NCBI GenBank assembly: GCA_002840435.1
Contig: PHAT01000003.1
Coordinates: forward strand, 62,001-126,000
Direction of reading: 5' to 3'
DNA: 64,000 bases
Source of the DNA: Deltaproteobacteria bacterium HGW-Deltaproteobacteria-6
Lineage (GTDB): Bacteria; Desulfobacterota; Syntrophia; Syntrophales; Smithellaceae
How positions within the stretch are numbered: the first letter of the stretch is position 1; each line of letters begins with the position of its first letter. The translations under genes and the position numbers were made by a program. This document shows, piece after piece, positions 44,699 to 52,770 of this stretch. The notes under the pieces were generated by a model, which saw only the letters and a program-made list of their open reading frames with translations, was not told where the DNA came from and ran no database searches.

Positions 44699-46336
44699 TT
44701 AAAATCCGGGGTACTTGTTCCGCCACTCATCCTTATCTTTAAAAAGCACAAGCAAGTCGCTCGCTACTTCTTCAATGACATTTTTCAGCTCCAATTCTTC
44801 AAGCCATTGCGATGGAATGGCATTCTGACCGAGCGCCGCTCCCAGAATATTGCCGGTAATCGAGCCGGTGCTGTCCGAATCCCCGCTATGATTGACGGCA
44901 AGGCAAATACCTTTTTCGAAATCCCCTTCCGCCGCAAGTGCACAATAAAGAGAAATGGCCAGGGCTTCTTCACCCACCCAGCCTCCGCCCATCATTTCAA
45001 TTGTTTCCGGGCAGGGCATGAGTTTTTTCTTCTTCCATAAATCCAGTGCCAGTTGAATGTTGTTTTGTGTTTCTTCATGCCCCTTGTATTTTCTGAGCAC
45101 TGGAAGAATCTGTTTTATCGCTTCCTCGATACTTTGCCGGGAAATGATGTTAGCGATAATTCCTGCCAGACAGCCGGCGGGAAGGTATCCCGATGGATGA
45201 CCGTGTGTGATCGCAGCAGTTTCACAACCCAGTTTGAAAATGGCTTTAAGCTTATCTTTCGGTGTGGTGAAATGGCTATCCACCGCACCAAACAGCCCCG
45301 CCGGTGCAGCCCGCATAACACCGCCGCAACCCTTACTGTCATTGATCGGCTCTTTGATTGTGCCCATCTTGTCGCTTCGCAAAGCAGAAAGACAAGTATT
45401 GCCCGGCGCTCGCCGGGCGTGAAGTTCTTTGACCGTCAACAGCCACCCGTTTTGGGACACATCATAATTTTCATGCGCAGATTTTATGTTTTGAGTTGCC
45501 AGCCATCGCAGATAGGCACGATGAACCATATCATCATATGATGCAGAAATGCCGTGCTGAACTTCCCGGCAATGGGCACGAAGGAATCCTTCCACTGTGA
45601 AGAGAGTCATCTGGGTATCATCCGTAATCGCTCCTTTTCGCCCATAACAGGTCACGAAATTACTGATGCCGGTTTGACCGTATTTCCCCCTGATCGTCTG
45701 GATGGAATCAAATTCGACGGCAGCACCCAGCGCGTCGCCTGCAGCGCCTCCCAGCAGACAACCCGAGAAATGGGCTACACTCATTCGGTTATGGACCGGT
45801 CTGCACTGCAAAACATACTTTTCCTGATTGACTGTTTCTATCGTGCCTTTACGTGCTTTGCGCACTGTATGGATCGCCTCCTGTTGAGGCATGCCCATCT
45901 CGACCAGCAGCTGCGCCGCCACCATGCCTGTCCTTCCCAGACCGCCGCGGCAATGTATCAGAATCTTGCCGCCGTCCATCAGGATTTGACGCAACTTCGG
46001 CCCAGCACTTTCCCATAGTGTAATAAACCTTTCATCGGGCGGATGCACATCAACTATCGGCAGATGAAAATATTCCATCGGATAAAAACAGATTTTATTT
46101 GGATAATCCGGAATGCGTAACAGATCATATTCGTGTTCTTCCATCAGGTTGACCAGCGCCCGCGCACCCCACACCTGAATCGCTTGCAGATCCATATCCA
46201 GATCACGATTCCATACCCCGGACAATGCACTGTTAATTTTTTTGCCGGGACACAGCGTCATTCCGATGACACCCGATCCCCCGGGGATCTTCAATTCATC
46301 AATCCGCAATGGATGCAAAACACTCGTTTTAACCAT
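44699..46336 (-). CDS. dual-specificity phosphatase fused to ADP-ribosylglycohydrolase, 545 aa
   Basis: The N-terminal ~185 residues are a rhodanese/cysteine-phosphatase-like domain with the P-loop HCRGGLGRTG (HCx5R, around residue 125). The C-terminal ~350 residues are an ADP-ribosylglycohydrolase (DraG) domain: GCLLGGAAGDALGAAVEF, AITDDTQMTLFT with the metal-binding TDDT, and GDSDSTGSITGNILGAALG with DSDST. The predicted activity is removal of ADP-ribose from a macromolecule plus phosphate removal from ADP-ribose products or proteins. The fusion defines the ARG/phosphatase partners after which ARPP proteins are named; such a protein is encoded four genes upstream. Cytosolic. Confidence 0.88.
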   Translation of the reverse strand: MVKTSVLHPLRIDELKIPGGSGVIGMTLCPGKKINSALSGVWNRDLDMDLQAIQVWGARALVNLMEEHEYDLLRIPDYPNKICFYPMEYFHLPIVDVHPPDERFITLWESAGPKLRQILMDGGKILIHCRGGLGRTGMVAAQLLVEMGMPQQEAIHTVRKARKGTIETVNQEKYVLQCRPVHNRMSVAHFSGCLLGGAAGDALGAAVEFDSIQTIRGKYGQTGISNFVTCYGRKGAITDDTQMTLFTVEGFLRAHCREVQHGISASYDDMVHRAYLRWLATQNIKSAHENYDVSQNGWLLTVKELHARRAPGNTCLSALRSDKMGTIKEPINDSKGCGGVMRAAPAGLFGAVDSHFTTPKDKLKAIFKLGCETAAITHGHPSGYLPAGCLAGIIANIISRQSIEEAIKQILPVLRKYKGHEETQNNIQLALDLWKKKKLMPCPETIEMMGGGWVGEEALAISLYCALAAEGDFEKGICLAVNHSGDSDSTGSITGNILGAALGQNAIPSQWLEELELKNVIEEVASDLLVLFKDKDEWRNKYPGF

Positions 46337-46401
46337 ATTCCTCTATTACTCGCTGATTCAACATAACAACCATGGACAGCAAGATGATTAATTCAGATAC
46401 C

Positions 46402-47607
46402 TCACACGTATGAAATCCCTTTTTCTTCAAGAGCTATGCAGAAATCCTCACAGGTAATCCACTCCGAGCTCTTTTTTTCTGAACTTAATTGCCATACTGT
46501 TCTTGATCGTATTTGTTCAGATGTCATGTTTTTAAGCGCTTTTAATCCGCCCTTTACCCCAATGTACATTTGTGGATTTCCGTATTTGGCTACCCTGTAA
46601 AGGTTTTCAGTTGCAAAAGGGCTATTACACCAGGTAAGCTCTTCCAGTGAATGATTATACGGTTCAATGCTCCAGTTTGTTAACGCAATGAAATCGTTGA
46701 TTGGTAAATACTGCCACCCCCTGCTTTCTTTTGACACAGTCACTTCCGTGTTCAGAAAATCATGATTTTTCCATCCGCCACTCACAACACCACCTCTGCC
46801 GTATTGCACGCCTATGTAATAATCGCCCGACATGCTCAATACATCAGCAACCTTGTGTTTTGGGGCTCCATCTTTTTTAGCGGTTGCTTTTTCATAGTAG
46901 TAACCTTGGAATTCACCGATGGCAAAATCAACAAGTGACAAAAGGGCATGCCTCACCTCCATATTTATGGGAGCAATCATGCCACTTGCTTCATCTCTTA
47001 AGATTTCGCGTATGATTGAAACGATCGATACGGCATCCGCATCCTCGTATGTTGACGGTTGCCAGGACACCAGGGCTTTGAAGTCGTGTTCGCGTAAATC
47101 AATTTTATCTATTTCATCATAGAAGCCAGGAGAGACCGACCAGCCGCCTTCAGACTGAGTTGCCGGCACCAGGTAAATAATCAACACCCTGTAGTCGTCA
47201 ACATCTTTACGATTTTCCAGGACTTCCTGAAGCCCCTTATATTGTTCCCTGATCTGATTATCTTTTTTTGAGGACTGAATGATTTTGTTCTCAATCACAA
47301 TAAACCAATTATCAATTCTTATAAGAATGTCTATGAATCCCCCCTGATAAGAAAATTCAAGCTCGACTGCCGGCAGGGAATACTCATCATCAAAGATGTT
47401 TTCCCACAACCTGCTCTTAAATTTAGCAGCCAATTCATTTAATGGCTTCGCGTGATATTTTTCCGCCACATGAGATAATAATCTGGACAGTACAGTAAAT
47501 CCCAGGCCATGATCCATCTTGGGAGAAAGAAGGTATGCCAGAAACGCTGAAACAAATTCTTCACGGAACGCATGTTTACCGGATGCAATGGTTCTAAATA
47601 TATTCAC
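46402..47607 (-). CDS. PD-(D/E)XK nuclease-superfamily protein, 401 aa
   Basis: The opening FREEFVSAFLAYLLSP and the core GFIDILIRIDNWFIVIENKI (D...E-x-K) followed by QIREQYKGL match PDDEXK_4-type proteins of mobile-element and defence loci. The C-terminal ~170 residues (with GWQYLPINDF) are unassigned and could recognise the target. Same strand as the phosphatase-ARG gene, 65 bases upstream of it. Biochemical target unknown. Confidence 0.75.
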   Translation of the reverse strand: MNIFRTIASGKHAFREEFVSAFLAYLLSPKMDHGLGFTVLSRLLSHVAEKYHAKPLNELAAKFKSRLWENIFDDEYSLPAVELEFSYQGGFIDILIRIDNWFIVIENKIIQSSKKDNQIREQYKGLQEVLENRKDVDDYRVLIIYLVPATQSEGGWSVSPGFYDEIDKIDLREHDFKALVSWQPSTYEDADAVSIVSIIREILRDEASGMIAPINMEVRHALLSLVDFAIGEFQGYYYEKATAKKDGAPKHKVADVLSMSGDYYIGVQYGRGGVVSGGWKNHDFLNTEVTVSKESRGWQYLPINDFIALTNWSIEPYNHSLEELTWCNSPFATENLYRVAKYGNPQMYIGVKGGLKALKNMTSEQIRSRTVWQLSSEKKSSEWITCEDFCIALEEKGISYV

Positions 47608-47750
47608 TCGATCTCTCCCTGTTTAAGTTGTAGATAGAATCTTTAATTTTAATGAATGCGCAGCGGGCTATGCAACAGCAAACCCAACTATTAGCGTAAG
47701 GCTATACTTACCTTAAGTCTTCCTGTCCAATTGTGTATGATAAAGAATAA

Positions 47751-47858
47751 TCATTCCTCCTTCGCTTCCTCAACTTTGATTTTGCCGATATACTGGTACT
47801 TGTACTTGAGCGGGCAATGCTCATACGTATTTAGTTTCGAATTGGAAAAAGTGTGCAT
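47751..47858 (-). pseudogene. 5' fragment of a RecB/Cas4-like nuclease gene, 35 codons
   Basis: From ATG 47858 (with CGAGG upstream) the frame reads HTFSNSKLNTYEHCPLKYKY and then QYIGKIKVEEAKEE before a stop. SxSKLxTYExCPLKYKYxY is the N-terminal signature of PD-(D/E)XK (PDDEXK_1/RecB-Cas4) proteins with an Fe-S cysteine, normally 200 aa or more. Only the first 35 codons remain. Confidence 0.6.
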
Positions 47859-47883
47859 AGTTGCCTCGATGAAATTAAATAGC

Positions 47884-48486
47884 TTAGTAGTTAACACTGT
47901 CGGTAGCGAGAGGAGATACCTTATCTCTTCCCTCTTCATAAATATGCGCCGTCCAGTAGTCCGCCCAGTGAAGGAGAACCGTTAAAGGTTCCTCTTTGTG
48001 GGCGATGATCTTGTTATCATCAATATATTGTCCATCATGATAGGCAATGGCCTGCGCTTCAGCGTCTGTAAGCTGGATGTGTTGTGCCACAAGGTAAAGA
48101 CTGCGAACAGCCAGCCCCATCGCCACCACGTCAGGACTGACCTTATAGTGTATCCCCCGGTTTTTTACCATCCATTCATTATCGTTGGGCAAATATAGTG
48201 GGTTGCCGGGCATCCCCAGTTTCCCCGCATCATGAAACAGGCCAACGATGACACAGCTTTCTTCTGTTATTGCCGGGGCAAGACATTCGCGGAACCGCAG
48301 GAGGTTTTCGGTGACGCCGATACTATGTTTCAGGAGTCCCTGCTTCTCTGCCAGATGAAACCTCGTGCTCGCCGGAGAGGTGAACCAGGTGGTCTCACTC
48401 TCCATGATATTGAGGAATCTGTTAAAAGAAGTCTTCCTCTCCACGACTTTTTGTTTTAACGCTTCATAACGATCAAGTAAGTCCAT
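47884..48486 (-). CDS. HD-domain phosphohydrolase, 200 aa
   Basis: KHSIGV (first H), LFHDAGKLG (HD pair) and AIAYHDG, then LLHWADYW, give the H...HD...H...D metal-binding set. HD proteins hydrolyse nucleotides, cyclic nucleotides or phosphoesters; the exact substrate is unknown. It lies between ARPP-1 and the nuclease in the ADP-ribose-type locus and would fit nucleotide or ADP-ribose processing. Weak ribosome site, so probably coupled to the ARPP-1 gene 24 bases upstream. Confidence 0.82.
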   Translation of the reverse strand: MDLLDRYEALKQKVVERKTSFNRFLNIMESETTWFTSPASTRFHLAEKQGLLKHSIGVTENLLRFRECLAPAITEESCVIVGLFHDAGKLGMPGNPLYLPNDNEWMVKNRGIHYKVSPDVVAMGLAVRSLYLVAQHIQLTDAEAQAIAYHDGQYIDDNKIIAHKEEPLTVLLHWADYWTAHIYEEGRDKVSPLATDSVNY

Positions 48487-48510
48487 TAAAATTTATTCTG
48501 CCCTCACTTG

Positions 48511-49497
48511 TTATTGGTTGGTCCGGTATGCCCGTCTCCGGGATACTGATGACATGTGGCCGGCCTTTTCCGCTGCGGAGATCTGAAAGAAGGCCATGTG
48601 GATCACGGTGCTGTCATGAAGCAGCATGGAACCGACGATCTTCTTCCCTTCATAGCGGTAGTCTCGGCCATAGCCGATAGAATCGAATTTATTTTCAGTG
48701 CATTGCTTGATTTCAGCGAGAAAAGCATCAGCCTTTTCCCGTGAAGCGGTCTTACCCGTTGCCGGCTTTTCGGTCAGGGCATCCATGACATAGCTCCGAA
48801 TGAGTTTCGGATGGAGTGCTGCGAATGCCTCAGTCCTGGAAACTATATCCATGCCGATGACTTTTCCGTTCACCATAACGATAAGGCCATTCTGACCGGG
48901 GATAATCGGAAAGTGGGAGAGAAATTCATCCATGTCTTCCTGTTTCGCTTCCAAGGTGTCTCTCATGGCCCCGGTAGGGGCATTCACTTTATTGGCTCTT
49001 GCCTGAAATGCAATTCCATCCCAGACGGCCCCCTGATCAGAACGGAAAGTGCGATCTGATTTCAGGTTCTCATGTACGGATGCGTTTTTGACACTTCTGA
49101 GCCTGGCCGACATGATGTAGCCTGATTCCTCAAAGTGCGATGAACCGTAAGACCAGCGGCCATGCTCAGTACAGCTCACCGGGATGGTTGTTTCCGATTT
49201 TTCCCTAAGCAGGATGGTGGTATTGAGCACCCGGTTCTGTTTGACCCCTGAGAGTTCTTCACCATCCAGCAGCAAAACGGGCTTGTCCCCCATGTTACTA
49301 ACTTTCAGCTCGGGAACGTGTCCACCCTCACTGACCTCTGAAACCGTCAGAAGATTGCGTTCCATCGCCTCTTTCATAGTCCAGTAGTCCGGTCCGGAAC
49401 CATTGATATTAATGATCGGAATGAGAGCCACATGTTTGTGAATTTGAATATCCCCGAACTTCAGCCCTTCCATGTGTACTTTTATGATCTCTTCCAT
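48511..49497 (-). CDS. ARPP-1/DUF6569-like protein, 328 aa
   Basis: The patterns HVALIPI and DKPVLLLDGEELSGVKQNRVLNTTILL (given in parts: LLLDGEELSGVKQNR), then IPVSCTEHGRWSY, match ARPP-1 (ARG and Rhodanese-Phosphatase-superfamily-associated Protein). Its middle has GLIVMVNGKVIGMDI. The family is known from genome context with ADP-ribosylglycohydrolase and phosphatase genes, exactly as here; biochemical function is unknown. Ribosome site AGGAGGTATAAAAA precedes the ATG at 49497. First gene of the minus-strand locus, divergent from the WYL regulator with the duplicated element between them. Confidence 0.78.
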   Translation of the reverse strand: MEEIIKVHMEGLKFGDIQIHKHVALIPIININGSGPDYWTMKEAMERNLLTVSEVSEGGHVPELKVSNMGDKPVLLLDGEELSGVKQNRVLNTTILLREKSETTIPVSCTEHGRWSYGSSHFEESGYIMSARLRSVKNASVHENLKSDRTFRSDQGAVWDGIAFQARANKVNAPTGAMRDTLEAKQEDMDEFLSHFPIIPGQNGLIVMVNGKVIGMDIVSRTEAFAALHPKLIRSYVMDALTEKPATGKTASREKADAFLAEIKQCTENKFDSIGYGRDYRYEGKKIVGSMLLHDSTVIHMAFFQISAAEKAGHMSSVSRRRAYRTNQ

Positions 49498-49558
49498 TTT
49501 TTATACCTCCTCTTTGGCATTGACTTTAGTTGCTTTCATCTGATAGTTCTATGACATG

Positions 49559-49650
49559 ACGACAGACGTGCGTCGCATTATTTTGACTCAACGGCTTTTT
49601 TTCACAATTTGCTCTGGTAAATGTTCATAGAATATCGAAGGAGGGACAGG
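49559..49650. repeat. duplicated regulatory element, copy 2, between ARPP-1 and WYL genes
   Basis: Near-identical to 44354-44444. It has an inverted repeat (GACGTGCGTC), TTGACTCAAC, a T-tract and the WYL ribosome site GGAGGG. It lies 62 bases upstream of ARPP-1 and directly before the WYL gene, so it probably holds both divergent promoters and the regulator's binding site. Confidence 0.85.
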
Positions 49651-49655
49651 CAACC

Positions 49656-50606
49656 ATGGCCCATGAGAAGAAATTGCAGTCGAAAATGATCCGGCTAGGG
49701 CAGATCCTCAGGATCTTCATGGAGAAGGAAAAAGTTTCCAGCACCTGGCTGAGTGATTATTTCCGAACGACTCCCCGGACGATCCAGCGCGACTTGCTGC
49801 TTTTGAAGAATTCCGGTTTTCCGGTTCATGAAATCCAGAAAGGCCAGTATAAGTTAAGCAAGGACCTGATCAAGAACCTGGAAGTTTTCGATGATACTGA
49901 ACTGGCACTGATGGTGGCCCTGAAGAATATTGTTGGACAATTAGGACAGCCTTTCCAGAAAGCCGCGGATGACATTCTTGACCATCTTTATGACTGTGTG
50001 ACGACCATGCCGGTGTTTGTAAAGATCGACGACGCCATTCCCATGGACACTTCTTTCATTAACCGGATGGTGAAGGCCATTCGGGAGAAAAGGCAGGTCG
50101 GTTTTCAGTATGGAGGCAATAAAGGGTCACATGCCGTCCAGATGGAGCCTTACCGGGTCGTCTATTACGGCGGGTTCTGGTACCTGATCGGCAATGAACC
50201 CTCAACAGGGCTCCTCAAGCGTTACGCCCTGGATAGGATCAGGGATTTAAAGCTGTTAAAATCCGGGTTCAAGTCAATTCCGGAGAATTTGGACGCTGTC
50301 CTTAGGGGTAGCGCCAATATCTGGTTTTCCGGAAAGGCAAACCTGGAAGTCAAAGTCCTGATTGACTCAAAGGTCAGCCATTATTTTAAGCGTCGGAAGA
50401 TGTTCCCGACCCAGGAGATCAAAGAGGAAAGGCCGGACGGATCATTGGTCGTCACTTTCCATGTGGGACATTACGAGGCCATCCGCGATATCCTTAAATC
50501 CTGGATTCCGCATATCATAATACTTGAACCAGAGGAGTTCAAAAGATCGCTGATAGAGAATGTTTCGGACTGGCTGAAACATCAGACTAATGAAAGTTCC
50601 GCATAA
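49656..50606 (+). CDS. HTH-WYL transcriptional regulator, 316 aa
   Basis: The N-terminal helix-turn-helix (SSTWLSDYFRTTPRTIQRDL) is of the DeoR/YafY type. The WYL domain starts near residue 145 with KRQVGFQYGG, MEPYRVVYYGGFWYLIG and LKRYALDRIRDL, followed by the C-terminal extension. WYL regulators (BrxR/CapW type) commonly sense phage- or damage-related ligands and repress defence operons. Ribosome site GAAGGAGGGA sits inside the duplicated element, so self-regulation is likely, and control of ARPP-1 and DUF932 follows by inference. Confidence 0.88.
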   Translation: MAHEKKLQSKMIRLGQILRIFMEKEKVSSTWLSDYFRTTPRTIQRDLLLLKNSGFPVHEIQKGQYKLSKDLIKNLEVFDDTELALMVALKNIVGQLGQPFQKAADDILDHLYDCVTTMPVFVKIDDAIPMDTSFINRMVKAIREKRQVGFQYGGNKGSHAVQMEPYRVVYYGGFWYLIGNEPSTGLLKRYALDRIRDLKLLKSGFKSIPENLDAVLRGSANIWFSGKANLEVKVLIDSKVSHYFKRRKMFPTQEIKEERPDGSLVVTFHVGHYEAIRDILKSWIPHIIILEPEEFKRSLIENVSDWLKHQTNESSA

Positions 50607-50691
50607 ACCCTTTTACATGTATGGCTTGTACATATTTCGCACTGACTTATCGTGTGCATTAGAATAGGGTAGTTATCTACGTTATACTAAT

Positions 50692-50714
50692 TTTGGGGGT
50701 ATATTTGGGGGTAT
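50692..50714 (+). repeat. short tandem repeat near the island end
   Basis: TTTGGGGGTAT occurs twice with one base between (50692-50702, 50704-50714). It lies between the last island gene and a terminator, where base composition changes. It could be an attachment-site relic; no integrase or tRNA gene is visible beside it. Confidence 0.3.
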
Positions 50715-50790
50715 CATGAAAAATCGAATAGACGAATAATAAATTATTACTATCAGTTAAATAAAATATTCGATCCTCCTCATCCCGTAG

Positions 50791-50829
50791 CCATCAAAAA
50801 ACCCGCTCAGAAGGCGGGTTTTTTGATGG
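50791..50829. terminator. bidirectional intrinsic terminator
   Basis: A perfect 16-base inverted repeat (CCATCAAAAAACCCGC with its complement) around a seven-base loop. The A/T runs on both sides make it work in either direction. It lies between the WYL gene and the efflux operon; the remainder of 50607-50990 holds only the TetR promoter-operator and the short repeat. Confidence 0.88.
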
Positions 50830-50926
50830 CGCCTGCTCCGCTTTCATTTTGTGAAATCCCGACGCATCCATCCTTCTTTCCCGGAGAGATGATGGATGTG
50901 AGAAGACATTAACCGTTATTTTTTTC

Positions 50927-50969
50927 TTGACAAAACAATTCCCCCTGGTATACCTACCGGTAGGTATAC
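50927..50969 (+). promoter_or_regulatory. TetR-type promoter with palindromic operator
   Basis: TTGACA (50927-50932), 16-base spacer, TATACC (50949-50954). The -10 lies within a perfect 22-base palindrome (50948-50969, centred on ACCGGT). This is 22 bases before the TetR start, the usual position for autorepression and control of the following efflux genes. Confidence 0.8.
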
Positions 50970-50990
50970 AAAGAACCGCGGGAGGATAAA

Positions 50991-51620
50991 ATGGCTGAAC
51001 AAAAAAAACAACCGTCAGTGGATGCTGCGCCGGACATTAGAGAGAAGCTGCTGCAATCGGCTCTCCGTCTCTTTACCCAAAAGGGATATGCCTCGACCAC
51101 CGTTCGGGAGATTGTGGCTGAAACGGGGGTCTCCAAGCCGGTCCTGTATTACTATTTTGAGAACAAGGAAGGGATTTACCGGGAGTTGATGCAGCGATTT
51201 CTGACCAGCATGGATTCCATCTTCGACAACGCGCCCGCGGCAGATAAGCCCATTCGCGAACAGCTCTTTCAACTGGCCGAAAAAATGTTTGTCATTGCGG
51301 TGCAAAACAGGGATGCTCTCAGGCTTCTGCATGCGATTTACTATGGTCCACCGCAGGGTGCTCCTGTTTTCGATTTCGACGCCCATTATCTGCATTCCTT
51401 TGAACATGTCCGGAAAATTGTCAGAAAGGGTATCCGCTCGGGCGAACTTGCACCGGGCCGCGAGGAGGATATCGCCTGGCTCCTCATGGCCGCAGCGCAA
51501 ATCGCGATCGAGGAACAGATTTGCGACCGTCCGCCCCTCATTGACCGTCATCAACTGAAGCGTATCCTGGAAGTTCTTTTCCGGGGGATAGGAAGGAAAT
51601 ATGAAAAAAAGAAAAGATGA
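50991..51620 (+). CDS. TetR/AcrR family repressor, 209 aa
   Basis: The N-terminal HTH is typical: SALRLFTQKGYASTTVREI, then VAETGVSKPVLYYYFENKEG. The C-terminal ligand domain is helical. GGGAGG lies six bases before the ATG. It is followed by three efflux genes with 4-20 base overlaps, so it is the first gene of a four-gene operon. It probably binds the 22-base palindrome upstream and releases it on binding a toxic substrate. Confidence 0.9.
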   Translation: MAEQKKQPSVDAAPDIREKLLQSALRLFTQKGYASTTVREIVAETGVSKPVLYYYFENKEGIYRELMQRFLTSMDSIFDNAPAADKPIREQLFQLAEKMFVIAVQNRDALRLLHAIYYGPPQGAPVFDFDAHYLHSFEHVRKIVRKGIRSGELAPGREEDIAWLLMAAAQIAIEEQICDRPPLIDRHQLKRILEVLFRGIGRKYEKKKR

Positions 51621-52770
51621 CCGGAATCCGTTTTTTTCGGGATGGCTCTTCATCCTTTTGCTTCTCATCACCGCCTGCTCCGAAGAGAAGGAACCCGCAT
51701 CCCCGCGGCCCGCGGTTGCCGTGGAAGCTCTCCAGGCTGCGGCAGGCCGGTGGACGGAAGGAATCAGGGTCACGGGAAATCTGACGCCGAAATATGAGGT
51801 GGCGGTCAAGTCGGAGATCATGGGCGCAGTTAGTCAGGTCTATGTGAACGAATGGACCCGCGTCGGAAAAGGCACGCCGCTTGCCCGCATCGACGACCGC
51901 GAGCAGGAGTCCGTTCTCAGGAAGGCTGAAGCGGCCGCAGCCGCCGCCAGGGCCTCTGAACTCCAGGCCCGGGTCACGGACAACCGCGCCCGTCGGGAAA
52001 TGGAGCGAATGCAGAAACTTAAAGAAGCGGGGCTGGCCACCAGGCAGCAGGTCGAGGACAGCGAAACCGAGGCCGAGGCGTCCGTATCCCGCGTGGAGGC
52101 GGCAAAGGCCCAGACCCGAGCGGCGGGGGAAGATCTGCGGCAGGCAAAAATCCGTTTCACGAAATGCCTCATCACGTCTCCGATTGATGGGGTCGTTTCC
52201 TTAAGAAAAGTCAGCCCCGGAGATCTTGTCGGCGAAACGGGAACAGACAAGACTCTGTTCCACGTGGTGGACAACCGCATTCTCAATCTGACCGCATCGG
52301 TGCCCTCCACCGAGATGGCCGGTCTCCGGACGGGACAGCAAATACATTTTACGACCGACGCCTTTCCCGGCCGGACCTTCACCGGAAAAATCAAATTCAT
52401 CAATCCCTCGGTGAGTGAATCGGACCGTTCCGTCAAGATCATCGCCGAAGTGAAAAACGAGCCACAGGTCCTGAAAGGCGGCCTGTTCGTCAAGGGATAC
52501 ATCATCACCAGCATCCGCGAAAATGTACTTCAGGTCCAGCACTCCGCCCTGATCGGGAGGAAGGATGCGCCCGGAGGAAAACTGGGAATATTGGTCGTGG
52601 AAGGAGAAACCGCACGGCTGAGGCCCGTAACGGTGGGCGGGCGCTCCGGAGATGCCGTGGAGATTCAAAGCGGCTTAAAGGCAGGTGAATGGTACATCGT
52701 GCGCGGCGGATTCAATGTGAAAGACAACGATCGCCTGGCGGTCACCCGCAGGACCGGGAGGACGCCATGA
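51601..52770 (+). CDS. RND efflux periplasmic adaptor (HlyD/MFP family), lipoprotein, 389 aa
   Basis: A hydrophobic signal ends in LLLITAC with a lipobox cysteine, so it is anchored to the inner membrane as a lipoprotein. A biotinyl-lipoyl half (GAVSQVYVNEWTRVGKGTPL) and a helical hairpin rich in Ala/Glu/Arg (~100-175) follow. Then come ITSPIDGVVSLRKVSPGDLV and the beta-barrel and membrane-proximal domains. Overlaps tetR by 20 bases and the pump gene by four (ATGA). It links the RND pump to the TolC-type channel. Confidence 0.9.
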   Translation: MKKRKDDRNPFFSGWLFILLLLITACSEEKEPASPRPAVAVEALQAAAGRWTEGIRVTGNLTPKYEVAVKSEIMGAVSQVYVNEWTRVGKGTPLARIDDREQESVLRKAEAAAAAARASELQARVTDNRARREMERMQKLKEAGLATRQQVEDSETEAEASVSRVEAAKAQTRAAGEDLRQAKIRFTKCLITSPIDGVVSLRKVSPGDLVGETGTDKTLFHVVDNRILNLTASVPSTEMAGLRTGQQIHFTTDAFPGRTFTGKIKFINPSVSESDRSVKIIAEVKNEPQVLKGGLFVKGYIITSIRENVLQVQHSALIGRKDAPGGKLGILVVEGETARLRPVTVGGRSGDAVEIQSGLKAGEWYIVRGGFNVKDNDRLAVTRRTGRTP

